Shown: piece by piece, positions 1-8,641 of the stretch
Position numbering within the stretch: the first letter of the stretch is position 1
Layout: each line of letters starts with the position of its first letter
Assembly: GCA_947623965.1 (NCBI GenBank)
Contig: CANQIF010000018.1
Coordinates: forward strand, 1 to 39,945
Length of the DNA: 39,945 bases
Direction of reading: 5' to 3'
Origin: an uncultured Alistipes sp.
GTDB taxonomy: Bacteria > Bacteroidota > Bacteroidia > Bacteroidales > Rikenellaceae
Notes under the pieces: model-generated
The model's input: the letters and a program-made list of their open reading frames with translations, nothing else
Database searches by the model: none
What the model was told of the DNA's origin: nothing
Translations under genes and position numbers: made by a program

Positions 1-182
1 AGATTTTGCCGAGGCGGAGTATCTTCGGCGCAGCCAAAGTTCGAAAAGCCGAGGGCAAAATGCAAACGAAAGTTTGCAGATTTTGCCGAGGCGGAGTATC
101 TTCGGCGCAGCCAAAGTTCGAAAAGCCGAGGGCAAAATGCAAACGAAAGTTTGCGGATTTTGCCGAGGCGGAGTATCTTTCG
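1..182. repeat. Tandem 77-bp promoter-like hairpin repeat (R77), about 2.4 copies
   Basis: The same 77-base unit starts near positions 1, 78 and 155; the window begins inside the array. Each unit holds a hairpin with apical stem GCAAAC/GTTTGC closed by GAAA (for example 62-77) and an outer stem GGCAAAAT/ATTTTGCC, followed by a second short stem GCCGA/TCGGC. On the plus strand TTTG is followed 20 bases later by TATCTTCG or, in the last copy at 174-181, TATCTTTC, close to the Bacteroidetes -7 box TAnnTTTG. Related copies lie at about 29020-29122 and 35488-35640, always 5' of genes. The short frame through it (6-227) is not convincing coding sequence. Confidence 0.85.
150..181 (+). promoter_or_regulatory. 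Probable promoter of the S9 peptidase, supplied by the R77 repeat
   Basis: TTTG at 150-153 lies in the 3' arm of the last repeat hairpin; after a 20-base spacer comes TATCTTTC (174-181), seven of eight positions of the -7 consensus. It would place the transcript start near 188, about 36 bases before the peptidase start codon. Confidence 0.45.
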
Positions 183-223
183 GTGAAACCAAATAAGAAT
201 AAATCGAAAAAACCGCAACGAAC

Positions 224-2377
224 ATGAAACTGAAAAACTGGATCCTCATGACGGCATTCGCAGCACTCGGGATCGCGTCGTGCGAACGGCGTCCCGCCCC
301 GCTAACGATCGACAACTCTCTGACAGCCGACGAAATCGCCGCCGGCCGCTTCACCCCCGAGGTGATGTGGAAGATGAGCCGCGCCGGCCAGTCGTCGCTC
401 TCGCCCGACGGCCGCACGCTTCTCTACGCGCAGACCGACTACGACGCGGCCGCGAACCGCGGCTGCACGACCCTCTGGACGCTCGACCTTGCGACGAAAC
501 GCGCCGCGCGCCTCACGGACACCTCCTCGAACAGCACGGCGCCCGCCTGGAGTCCCGACGGCAGCCGCATCTACTTCCTCTCGGACCGCAGCGGCTCGAT
601 GCAGGTGTGGCGGATGAACGCCGCGGGCGGCGAGGCTGTGCAAATCACCGGAGCGGAGGGCGGCGAAACGCCCGACATCGAGGGCTTCGGCGTCAGCCCC
701 GACGAGCGCCATATCTGGTGGGTGCAGACGGTGCATGTCGCCGACCGCCGCTCGGCCGACGTGCATGCCGACCTGCCGAAGTCGAAGGCGCGCATCTACG
801 ACGACCTGATGGTCCGCCACTGGGACTACTGGGACGAGGGCGACCATCGCCACATCTTCGTCGGCGAGCTTGACGGAAACCGTGTGACGGGCGGCCGGGA
901 CATCCTCGGCCCCGAGGCGGCCTGGGATGCGCCGCTGGCCCCCTACTTCGACATGGCCGAGATCGCCTGGAACCATGCCGGCACGATGCTCGCCTACACC
1001 TGCAAACCCCTGACGGGGGTCGCCTACGCCGTATCGACCGATTCGGACATCTTCGTCTACAACCTCGAGAACGGCCATACGCAGAACATCTGCAAGCCCC
1101 TCACCGGAAACGGCGGCTCTCCGGAGGAGGACATGGCGGAGATGCCGGGCTACGACAAATACCCCGTCTGGTCGCCCGATGACCGCTGCATCGCCTTCCG
1201 GTCGATGCGCCGCGCCGGCAACGAGTCGGACAAGGAGCGGCTCTTCCTCTACGACTGCCAGACGGCGGAGCTGTGCGACCTGACCGCCGATTTCGACTAC
1301 AACGCCCTGAACGTCGCCTGGAGCGGCCCGCGCGAGCTGCGCTTCATCGCTCCGATCGAGGCGACGCACCAGCTCTGCCGCCTCTCGCTCGACGAGGGCG
1401 AGGTGGAGGTGCTGACGCACGGCGACCACGACATCACGGCCTTCACGACGGCCGGGGGACGCACCGTTGCCGAGCTTTGCACGATCTCCTCGGCCACGGA
1501 GTTCTACGAGGTGGCGGCCGACGGCTCGCTCTCGCAGCTCTCGGCGGTCAACGGCGCGATCTACGACCGCATCCGCATGGGCGAGGTGCAGAAGCGCTGG
1601 GTGACCACCACCGACGGCAAGCAGATGCTCGTGTGGGTGATCCTGCCGCCCGACTTCGACCCCGCGAAGAAATACCCCACGCTGCTCTATTGCGAGGGCG
1701 GCCCGCAGAGCGTCGTCTCGAACGGCTGGAGCTACCGCTGGAACTTCCAGCTCATGGCGGCGCAGGGCTACATCGTCGTGGCGCCCAACCGCCGCGGCCT
1801 TCCCTCGTTCGGGCAGGAGTGGCTCGACCAGATCTCGGGCGACTACTCGGGTCAGAACATCCGCGACTACCTCTCGGCGATCGACGACGTGGCGCGCGAG
1901 CCGTGGGCCGACGAGACGCGCATGGGGTGCGTGGGCGCCTCCTACGGCGGCTATTCGGCCTACTTCCTCGCCGGCTGCCACGAGAAGCGCTTCAAGGCCT
2001 TCATCGCCCACTGCGGCATCTTCGACTTCGATGCCATGTACGGCCAGACCGAGGAGCTGTGGTTCGTGAACAACGACTACGGCGGCCCCTACTGGGACAA
2101 GGGCAACGCCACGGCGCAGCGCTCCTACGCCAATTCGCCCCACCGCTTCGTCGACCGCTGGGACACGCCGATCCTGATCTTCACGGGCGAGAACGACTTC
2201 CGCATCCCCTACGTGCAGTCGCTCGAGGCCTTCACGGCGGCCCGCGTGCGCGGCATCCCGGCCCGGTTGGTGGAGTTCGAGAACGAGGCGCACCAGGTCT
2301 TCAAGCCGCAGAACTCGCTGCTGTGGAACCGCGAATTTTTCGGCTGGCTCGACCGCTACGTCAAAGGGGCGAAGTAA
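224..2377 (+). CDS. Exported S9-family prolyl oligopeptidase / dipeptidyl peptidase, lipoprotein
   Basis: A 717-residue serine peptidase of family S9 (DPP IV/acylaminoacyl-peptidase branch). The N-terminus is a lipoprotein signal with lipobox ending at Cys20, so the enzyme is probably anchored in the outer membrane or periplasm. Residues 45-440 contain repeated SPDG-type blades (WSPDGSRIYFLS, WSPDDRCIAF) of a TolB-like beta-propeller. The C-terminal alpha/beta hydrolase domain holds the nucleophile in GASYGG (Ser573), Asp658 in GENDFR and His690 in NEAHQ, so the triad is complete. It is a single-gene unit: a repeat-borne promoter before it and a strong terminator after it. The expected role is trimming of X-Pro or other short peptides taken up or released in the periplasm; the exact substrate cannot be read from the sequence. 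Confidence 0.93.
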   Translation: MKLKNWILMTAFAALGIASCERRPAPLTIDNSLTADEIAAGRFTPEVMWKMSRAGQSSLSPDGRTLLYAQTDYDAAANRGCTTLWTLDLATKRAARLTDTSSNSTAPAWSPDGSRIYFLSDRSGSMQVWRMNAAGGEAVQITGAEGGETPDIEGFGVSPDERHIWWVQTVHVADRRSADVHADLPKSKARIYDDLMVRHWDYWDEGDHRHIFVGELDGNRVTGGRDILGPEAAWDAPLAPYFDMAEIAWNHAGTMLAYTCKPLTGVAYAVSTDSDIFVYNLENGHTQNICKPLTGNGGSPEEDMAEMPGYDKYPVWSPDDRCIAFRSMRRAGNESDKERLFLYDCQTAELCDLTADFDYNALNVAWSGPRELRFIAPIEATHQLCRLSLDEGEVEVLTHGDHDITAFTTAGGRTVAELCTISSATEFYEVAADGSLSQLSAVNGAIYDRIRMGEVQKRWVTTTDGKQMLVWVILPPDFDPAKKYPTLLYCEGGPQSVVSNGWSYRWNFQLMAAQGYIVVAPNRRGLPSFGQEWLDQISGDYSGQNIRDYLSAIDDVAREPWADETRMGCVGASYGGYSAYFLAGCHEKRFKAFIAHCGIFDFDAMYGQTEELWFVNNDYGGPYWDKGNATAQRSYANSPHRFVDRWDTPILIFTGENDFRIPYVQSLEAFTAARVRGIPARLVEFENEAHQVFKPQNSLLWNREFFGWLDRYVKGAK

Positions 2378-2400
2378 GCGGCTGCGTTCCTCTCCGGTTT

Positions 2401-2440
2401 GCGGCGGAGCTTCCTGCGGGAGGCTCCGCCGCTTTTTTTT
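2401..2440 (+). terminator. Intrinsic terminator after the S9 peptidase
   Basis: GCGGCGGAGC (2401-2410) pairs perfectly with GCTCCGCCGC (2423-2432), a 10-bp stem, followed by eight T. The rest of the 374-base gap to the next gene holds only GC-rich sequence without a convincing frame and a promoter. Confidence 0.93.
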
Positions 2441-2623
2441 TGCCCGGCGGGCGGAGTGCTTTTGGAATGGTGAAGCGGGGCGGCCCGCCGGTGGGGCGGG
2501 GCAGCGCCTTGCCGGCGTGGAAGCGTGCGGGCCGGCAGTCGGGGCTTTTTCCCCGGGGCAGGGCCTTTTTTCCCGGGAGGCTGCCGGCAGGATCGTGTCC
2601 GGAACCGCTTTTTTCGCCGATTA

Positions 2624-2655
2624 TTTGGCGGTTCGGGAGAAAATCCCTAATTTTG
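2624..2655 (+). promoter_or_regulatory. Promoter of the racemase-transporter pair
   Basis: TTTG (2624-2627), a 20-base spacer and TAATTTTG (2648-2655) match the Bacteroidetes consensus exactly. The transcript would start near 2662, leaving a leader of about 90 bases before the start codon. Confidence 0.75.
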
Positions 2656-2751
2656 AGGGATGCCCGCCGCACGGCCGCTCTGCACGGTCCGGCGGCGGAC
2701 GCTGGGCCCCTGCGGCCGAACCGACCTTGCAACCTTAAAAAACAACCGCTT

Positions 2752-3420
2752 ATGATCCGTATCATTGCCGTTCATACGGCCATGGCTCTCGTCGAGCCGC
2801 TCACCCTCCTTTTCAAGGAGCATCTGCCCGAAGTCAAACTCAACCACATCGCCGATGATTCGCTCATTCAGGAGGTGATCGCCCACAACGCCGTGACGCC
2901 GGCCGTGCGCCGCCGGCTGCTGAGCTACTATACGGCCGCCGCCGATGCCGGCGCCGACGTCGTCTTCAACACCTGCTCGTCGGTGGGCCGCGTAGCCGAG
3001 ATGGGCGACCTGACGGCCGCCGTCCCCGTTTTCCGCATCGACGGCCCGATGGCTGAGAAGGCGGTCCGCGAGGGAACGAAGATCGGCGTGATCGCCACGC
3101 TGCCCACGACGCTGACCCCGACCGTGCAGCTGCTCGAAGCGAAGGCCGCCGCCGCCGGCCGGACGATCGGGGTGGTCGAGGGACTGGCCGAGGGGGCCTT
3201 CGCCGCCGGCATGTCGGGCGACAAGGAGACCCACAACCGCCTTATCGAGGAGGCCGCGCGGAAGATCGCCGACCGCGTCGATACGCTCGTGCTGGCGCAG
3301 GGCTCGATGGCCGCCATGGAGGAGAAGCTGGCTGCCATGACCGGCAAGCGGGTCCTCTCGAGCCCGCTGCTGGGCGTCCTGGGGCTGAAAGCCTACCTCA
3401 AGGAGCGGGGTTTGATCTGA
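2752..3420 (+). CDS. Aspartate/glutamate racemase-family protein (222 aa), second catalytic Cys absent
   Basis: A 222-residue protein of the Asp/Glu/hydantoin racemase fold. The ATG at 2752 gives the native MIRIIAVHTA beginning; the frame is open far upstream but that part only shadows the peptidase gene. The first-half motif VFNTCSS places a Cys at residue 75, as in the family. At the symmetric second-half position, where two-base racemases carry a GCT-type Cys, the sequence is LAQGSM (residues 181-186), without Cys. A classical two-cysteine racemisation is therefore doubtful; an isomerase, one-sided racemase or decarboxylase-like reaction is possible. It is followed 10 bases later by an organic-anion transporter gene, suggesting that it acts on an imported carboxylate. 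The substrate is unknown. Confidence 0.85.
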   Translation: MIRIIAVHTAMALVEPLTLLFKEHLPEVKLNHIADDSLIQEVIAHNAVTPAVRRRLLSYYTAAADAGADVVFNTCSSVGRVAEMGDLTAAVPVFRIDGPMAEKAVREGTKIGVIATLPTTLTPTVQLLEAKAAAAGRTIGVVEGLAEGAFAAGMSGDKETHNRLIEEAARKIADRVDTLVLAQGSMAAMEEKLAAMTGKRVLSSPLLGVLGLKAYLKERGLI

Positions 3421-3430
3421 TCCGGCGGCG

Positions 3431-4669
3431 ATGAAGAAGCGCAACATCCTTCTGCTCTTCCTGGTCCTGATCAGCGTCGTCACGTTCCTCGACCGCATCA
3501 ACATCAGCGTCGCAGGCGCCACGATCATGGCCGATCTGGGGCTCACCCCCTCGCAGTGGGGGTGGGTGCTCTCCGTCTTCACGATCTCCTACGGAATCAT
3601 GCAGGTGCCGCTCGGCGTCTGGGGCGACAAGCGCGGCCACCGGCTCGTGTTGACCCTCATCGTGCTGTGGTGGTCGCTCTTCACGGGCCTCACGGGCATG
3701 GCCGCGGGTTTCGTCTCGCTGCTCGTGATCCGCTTCGGCTTCGGCATCGGCGAGGCGGGTTCCTATCCCTGCATGACGGGCGTCATCGTCAAGTGGTACC
3801 GAAAGCACGAAACCTCGATCGCGCAGGGGTATATCTGGGCCGCCAGCCGCATGGGCGGGGCCCTGACCCCCTTCGTGGTGATCCCCGTGCTGGCGCTGCT
3901 CGGCTGGCGCGCGGCCTTCTTCCTGCTGGCCGCCCTCGGCGTGCTCTGGTCCGCCGGCTGGTACCTCTGGTACCGCAACCGGCCGGCCGACGTGCGGGGC
4001 ATCACGGCCGCCGAGCTGGCCGAACTGCCCGAGGCGCAGCCCGACGGCGGCAAGAGCGCCGTGCCCTGGCGCCGGATGATGGGCAGCGCCCAGTTCTGGT
4101 TAGTGCTGGCGATGTATTTCTTCTACGCCTGGGGCAGCTGGTTCTTCTTCTCGTGGTTCCCGACCTTCATGGAGATGGGCCGCGGCTTCTCGCAGTCGCA
4201 GCTGACCTACGTCGTGGCGATCCCCTTCGTCATGAGCATGGCGGGCAACATCGCCGGCGGCTACTTGAGCACCTCGCTCTCGGCCCGCTACGGCCTGAAG
4301 ACGGGGCGGCGCCTGCTGGGCGTCGGCGGCCTGGCCGTCTCGGCGCTCTGCATGTTCCTGGCCGCCTTCATTCCGGGCAAGACGCAGGTCTTCGTCTTTC
4401 TGTCGCTCTGCTTCGGCGTGATCGACCTCATGCTGCCGAGCGCCTGGGCCATCTGCGCCGATATCGGACGCCGCTATGCGGGCGCCGTCTCGGGAGCGAT
4501 GAATACGGCGGGCAACATCGGCGGCTTCGCCTGCGCCACGGTCTTCGGCTATGTGGTCCAGGCCACGGGCAACTACAACGTCCCGCTCTTCGTCATCGCG
4601 GCGATGCTCGTCGTTGCGGCGCTGCTCTTCGCCTGCATCGACCCGACGAAACCCCTCGTCGAGGAGTAG
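3431..4669 (+). CDS. MFS transporter, anion:cation symporter (ACS) type
   Basis: A 412-residue major facilitator protein with about 12 hydrophobic segments. The start (MKKRNILLLFLVL) leads straight into TM1, which carries the FLDRINISVA signature typical of the ACS family (hexuronate, galactonate and phthalate transporters). The loop after TM2 has the MFS motif GDKRGHR. The family imports organic anions with protons or sodium ions, so a sugar acid or other carboxylate is the likely cargo; the exact one is not readable. It starts 10 bases after the racemase-family gene and probably shares its promoter; a strong hairpin terminator follows. Confidence 0.9.
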   Translation: MKKRNILLLFLVLISVVTFLDRINISVAGATIMADLGLTPSQWGWVLSVFTISYGIMQVPLGVWGDKRGHRLVLTLIVLWWSLFTGLTGMAAGFVSLLVIRFGFGIGEAGSYPCMTGVIVKWYRKHETSIAQGYIWAASRMGGALTPFVVIPVLALLGWRAAFFLLAALGVLWSAGWYLWYRNRPADVRGITAAELAELPEAQPDGGKSAVPWRRMMGSAQFWLVLAMYFFYAWGSWFFFSWFPTFMEMGRGFSQSQLTYVVAIPFVMSMAGNIAGGYLSTSLSARYGLKTGRRLLGVGGLAVSALCMFLAAFIPGKTQVFVFLSLCFGVIDLMLPSAWAICADIGRRYAGAVSGAMNTAGNIGGFACATVFGYVVQATGNYNVPLFVIAAMLVVAALLFACIDPTKPLVEE

Positions 4670-4727
4670 CCCGGCCTGTAGACCGGTTTTCCCTGTATAC
4701 CGCGTTTTTCGTATACTCTTCCACGTG

Positions 4728-4766
4728 CGGACCGCAGCTCCTTCGGACTGCGGTCCGGTCGTTTTC
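4728..4766 (+). terminator. Intrinsic terminator after the transporter
   Basis: CGGACCGCAG (4728-4737) and CTGCGGTCCG (4748-4757) form a perfect 10-bp stem with a 10-base loop, followed by GTCGTTTT. The T-tract is interrupted. The rest of the 326-base gap before secDF holds no gene. Confidence 0.85.
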
Positions 4767-4898
4767 GGCGGCCGGCCGGCTTCCCGGGACGCGCGGTCTG
4801 TTTCCGGCTGACGGGCCGGCTTCCGGACGCGCGGACCGCCCTCCCCGGCGCGGCAAATCCTGAAAAACCCCCTGAAACACGCATTTTTCCCGCCGTCG

Positions 4899-4930
4899 TT
4901 TTCGCGTTTCACTTTATTTTCCTATCTTTG
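4899..4930 (+). promoter_or_regulatory. Promoter of secDF
   Basis: TATCTTTG (4923-4930) is a perfect -7 box. A T-rich TTTTC at 4899-4903 is at the right distance for the -33 box but lacks the G. Leader of about 60 bases, A-rich before the start codon as usual in this phylum. Confidence 0.7.
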
Positions 4931-4995
4931 CGTGCTATTAGGCAAAGGAAAACGAAAACGAGTAAATAACATAAAAACAAATTCATTTCCAACAG

Positions 4996-7900
4996 ATGCA
5001 AAGTAAAGGCTTTATCAAACTGGTCGCCGTGCTGCTGGCGCTGGCGTGCGTGTACCAGCTCTCGTTCACGTTCAAGACGCGTAGCGTAGAGAAGAAGGCG
5101 GCTGCGTATGCCGCCGCGTTCCCCATCGAAGAACAGGCCGCTGCCGAGCAGCACTACCTCGATTCGGTCCGGAATGTGCAGGTATTCAACATGGGCTTCA
5201 AGAAGTTCACCTACAAGGAGTGCAAGGAGAAGGAGCTCAACCTGGGTCTGGACCTCAAGGGCGGTATGAACGTCATGCTCGAAGTGCAGGTCGAGGATGT
5301 CGTGAAGGCGCTGGCCGGCGACAGTGCGGCCGATCCCGCCTTCGCCGAGGCGATGGCCGAGGCCGACCGCAACCTCAAGAGCGGTTCGTCGAAGGACTAC
5401 ATCGCCGACTTCGTATCGATCTACGAGCGCCTGACGAACGGCGGCTCGCTGGCTGCGCTCTTCGTCAGCCCCGACCGCAAGGACATCACGCTCGAGAGCT
5501 CGAACAGCGAGGTCGAGAAGGTGCTCAAGCGCGAGACCGAGGCCGCCATCGCCGCTTCGTTCAACGTGCTGCGCAGCCGTATCGACCACTTCGGCGTCAC
5601 GCAGCCCAACATCATGCGCCTGCCCAACTCGCACCGCATTCTGGTCGAGCTGCCGGGCGTCAAGGAGCCGCAGCGCGTGCGCGACCTGCTGCAGGGTACC
5701 GCCTCGCTCGAGTTCTGGACCACCTACAGCGCCAACGAGCTCTTCCCGGCCCTCTCGGCCGCCGATCGTGCCGTGAAGGCGATGCTGGATGAGCAGGCCG
5801 CCGCCGCTTCGGAGCCGGCTCGGGCCGAAGCCGCCGCGGCTGCTGCAGAACAGCCCGCCGCCGAGGGCCAGCCCGCCGCCGAGGGGCTGCTGGCCGAGAT
5901 CGGTTCGACGGAACCCGCCGCCGAGCCGGAGGAGGCCCTGCAGACCGGTTTCGACCGCGAGCAGCACCCCCTCTTCGCCGTGCTCGACCCGAACTTCGCG
6001 GGCGGTGCAGCGATCGGTGCCGCCTACAAGGCCGACATGGCGACCGTCGAGGAGTACCTCGCGATTCCCGCCGTCCGCGACCTCTTCCCCGCCGACATCG
6101 ACTTCAAGTGGGCGGTGAAGGGCGATGATGCGATGGACGGCCGCTACCAGCTTTTCGCCATCCGCATCGCCACGCCCGACGGCAAGGCGCCGCTCGACGG
6201 CTCGGTGATCACCGAGGCCCGCGAGCAGTATGCGCGCCAGGGCGCCACGGCCGAGGTCACGATGACCATGAACGCCGAGGGCGCCCAGGAGTGGGCGCGC
6301 CTGACGGGTGAGAACGTCAACAAGGCGATCGCCGTCGTGCTCGACGGTTACGTCTACTCGGCCCCCAACGTCATCAACAAGATCGAGGGCGGCAACTCGC
6401 AGATCACGGGCAACTTCACGATCCAGGAGGCGCAGGACCTCGCCAACGTGCTGAGCTCGGGCAAAGTCCCCGCACCGGCCAAGATCATCCAGGACACGGT
6501 CGTAGGTCCTTCGCTCGGTCAGGAGTCGATCGACGCAGGCCTGCTCTCGTTCGCCATCGCCTTCCTGCTCGTCCTCCTCTACATGGGGCTCTTCTACAAG
6601 ACCGCCGGCTGGCTCTCGGACGTCGCCCTGCTGACGAACGTCTTCCTGCTAATGGGCATCCTTGTATCGTTCGGCGCCGTGCTGACGCTGCCCGGTATCG
6701 CCGGTATCGTTCTCACGATGGGTATGGCCGTGGATGCCAACGTGATCATTTACGAGCGCATCAAGGAGGAGCTGCGCGGCGGCAAGGGCCTTTCGCTCGC
6801 CATCAAGGACGGCTTCTCGAAGGCCTACTCGGCCATCATCGACGGTAACCTGACGACGATCATCACCGGTATCGTCCTCTTCATCTTCGGTACGGGTCCT
6901 GTGCAGGGCTTCGCCACGACGCTCGTAATCGGTATCGTCACCTCGTTCCTCACGGCCGTCTTCATCACGCGCCTTCTGATCGAGTGGGCCGTTTCGAAGT
7001 GGGAGACGATCTCCTTCTCGCGTTCGTGGTCGGAGAACTTCCTCAACAATACGCACATCGACTTCCTCTCGAAGCGCCGGACGGCCTATTGGGTCGTTGC
7101 CGTGGTGCTGGTGCTCTCGTGCGTCTCGTTCGCCCTGCGCGGGCTGAACCTCGGCGCCGAGTTCACGGGCGGCCGCGCCTACGTGGTCCGCTTCGACAAG
7201 GCCGTGTCGGCCGAGGAGGTGCGCCAGAATCTGGCTGTGGAGTTCGGCAAGATCGAGACGGCCGACGCCTCGACGATCTCCTACGAGGTGAAGCAGTACG
7301 GCGGCGAGAACCAGATGCGCATCGTGACGCAGTACCGCTACGACGATACGTCGGACGAGGCGACGGCCGCCGTCGAGCGGATCATCTACGAGGCCATGAA
7401 GCCGCTCTACTCCTATGACATCACCTTCGAGCAGTTCCGCAACACGCAGACCGACGAGAACGGCATCCTGAATGCCGACAAGATCGGCCCCTCGATCGCC
7501 AAGGACACGACCTGGAACGCCGTCTACTCGGTGCTCTTCTCGCTCATTGCGATCGGTCTCTACATCACGCTGCGCTTCAAACGCTGGCAGTGGGCTTCGG
7601 GCGCCACGCTGGCCCTGGCGGTCAACGCTTTCTCGATCATCGGTCTTTTCTCGATGTTCTACGGACTGCTGCCCTTCAACCTCGAGGTGAACCAGGCCTT
7701 CATCGCCGCGATCCTGACGATCATCGGTTATGCGATCAACGATACGGTGGTGGTCTTCGACCGTATCCGCGAGTTCCTGGGCCTCTACCCGAAGCGTTCG
7801 CTCTCCGAGAATGTGAACAACGCCATCAATTCGACCCTCTCGCGTACGATCAACACGTCGGCCACGACGCTCGTGACGCTGCTGGCGATCTTCCTCTTCG

Positions 7901-8040
7901 GCGGCGAGACGATCCGCGGCTTCATCTTCGCGCTGATTCTGGGTGTCTGCATCGGTACGGCAGCGACGATCTTCGTCGCTACGCCCGTTGCCTACGACCT
8001 CATGACGCGTCAGGACAAGAAGCAGGCTGCCAAGAAGTAG
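4996..8040 (+). CDS. secDF: Protein translocase SecDF, single-chain fusion
   Basis: A 1014-residue fusion of SecD and SecF, the form usual in Bacteroidetes. It uses the proton gradient to pull exported proteins out of the SecYEG channel. SecD part: TM1 at 8-25, LGLDLKGG (83-90), the large periplasmic head, then a membrane block starting after GPSLGQESIDAG (about 504-514). SecF part begins near residue 685, with its own first TM, LNLGAEFTGG (about 717-726) and a second membrane block with the family motif around NDTVVVFDRIRE. Residues about 266-316 in the SecD head are an Ala/Glu/Pro-rich tract that looks like a disordered insertion. Single-gene unit with its own promoter and terminator. Confidence 0.97.
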   Translation: MQSKGFIKLVAVLLALACVYQLSFTFKTRSVEKKAAAYAAAFPIEEQAAAEQHYLDSVRNVQVFNMGFKKFTYKECKEKELNLGLDLKGGMNVMLEVQVEDVVKALAGDSAADPAFAEAMAEADRNLKSGSSKDYIADFVSIYERLTNGGSLAALFVSPDRKDITLESSNSEVEKVLKRETEAAIAASFNVLRSRIDHFGVTQPNIMRLPNSHRILVELPGVKEPQRVRDLLQGTASLEFWTTYSANELFPALSAADRAVKAMLDEQAAAASEPARAEAAAAAAEQPAAEGQPAAEGLLAEIGSTEPAAEPEEALQTGFDREQHPLFAVLDPNFAGGAAIGAAYKADMATVEEYLAIPAVRDLFPADIDFKWAVKGDDAMDGRYQLFAIRIATPDGKAPLDGSVITEAREQYARQGATAEVTMTMNAEGAQEWARLTGENVNKAIAVVLDGYVYSAPNVINKIEGGNSQITGNFTIQEAQDLANVLSSGKVPAPAKIIQDTVVGPSLGQESIDAGLLSFAIAFLLVLLYMGLFYKTAGWLSDVALLTNVFLLMGILVSFGAVLTLPGIAGIVLTMGMAVDANVIIYERIKEELRGGKGLSLAIKDGFSKAYSAIIDGNLTTIITGIVLFIFGTGPVQGFATTLVIGIVTSFLTAVFITRLLIEWAVSKWETISFSRSWSENFLNNTHIDFLSKRRTAYWVVAVVLVLSCVSFALRGLNLGAEFTGGRAYVVRFDKAVSAEEVRQNLAVEFGKIETADASTISYEVKQYGGENQMRIVTQYRYDDTSDEATAAVERIIYEAMKPLYSYDITFEQFRNTQTDENGILNADKIGPSIAKDTTWNAVYSVLFSLIAIGLYITLRFKRWQWASGATLALAVNAFSIIGLFSMFYGLLPFNLEVNQAFIAAILTIIGYAINDTVVVFDRIREFLGLYPKRSLSENVNNAINSTLSRTINTSATTLVTLLAIFLFGGETIRGFIFALILGVCIGTAATIFVATPVAYDLMTRQDKKQAAKK

Positions 8041-8087
8041 GGTAGCGACCTGGGGCGTTTTGCACCGCTCCCGCTCCGGCTGCCGGA

Positions 8088-8134
8088 AACCCCGGATGCG
8101 GCACCTCGAAAGAGGGCTGCATCCGGGGTTTTTT
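8088..8134 (+). terminator. Intrinsic terminator of secDF
   Basis: AACCCCGGATGC (8088-8099) pairs perfectly over 12 bp with GCATCCGGGGTT (8119-8130), followed by TTTT. The apex CCTC-GAAA-GAGG forms its own GNRA-capped stem. Confidence 0.95.
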
Positions 8135-8202
8135 GATGCCCGGCGGCCTTTTCCGGGCGGGCGGAGCGGGTTCTCCGCAAGAACAATTTACCCGGCTCGG
8201 AA

Positions 8203-8500
8203 GATCGAATTTTCGGCGCCCCCAGGCTGTGCCCGTTCGACCTATTCGAGGCCGAAATTCGTGATTCAAAATTAGCTGCGGGACAACTTACGCGACAACC
8301 CCGCAGCCGAGCGGACGGGCTTGCTTTCGAGCGGCGCGAGGTTGCACCCCTCCGCCTGGGGCCGCGGCGGACTGCCGATTACTGCGCGACCGGGTTTACC
8401 GGCAGGCACGTCCCCAAAACCGGAAACCGCAGCTCGTTTCACCCTTTCGAGCGCAAATTCCTCCAATCGGCTTTCAGCTCACACGAGCGCACGAGCTGAC
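8203..8500. repeat. GC-rich hairpin repeat block 1 (inverted copy)
   Basis: Holds a diverged reverse-oriented copy of the GC repeat body: CCCGCAGCCGAGCGGACGG at about 8301-8319, then a CTCCGCCTGGGG segment, preceded by fragments of the type-2 body and a GATTCAAAATTAG tract at about 8262-8275. The open frame 8321-8821 that runs through it is not supported as a gene: its second half lies over a structured RNA. Confidence 0.7.
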
Positions 8501-8604
8501 CCATGCAAAAACGCATGCGTAAAATTCCGACCGGCATTCTTTCCGATTCCGCGATTGCGATCCGCTTCGGCAACTGCGAGCGTCGCTTTTTTCTTTCATC
8601 CGAT

Positions 8605-8635
8605 TTTGCGCTTTCTTCTTTTTTCGTTACTTTTG
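8605..8635 (+). promoter_or_regulatory. Perfect-consensus promoter of the structured RNA
   Basis: TTTG (8605-8608), a 19-base spacer and TACTTTTG (8628-8635) match the consensus at every position. Transcription would start near 8642, just before the rod-shaped RNA. Confidence 0.8.
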
Positions 8636-8641
8636 TTCGTT

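Noticed and set aside
1..182. R77 hairpins as plain terminators of upstream genes
   Set aside because: T-tracts do not follow the stems, and copies lie in divergent or 5' regions with -33/-7-like spacing, which fits promoters better.
302..2293. 663-codon minus-strand frame opposite the S9 peptidase and other very long antisense frames (for example 11770-14415, 15767-18418, 18932-20587)
   Set aside because: These are composition artefacts of GC-rich codons; they lack recognisable domains, and the opposite strand carries clear families with complete active sites.
4690..4717. Repeated GTATAC (4695-4700 and 4711-4716) as an operator
   Set aside because: A short self-complementary hexamer twice in a region between a gene end and its terminator; nothing else supports regulation.
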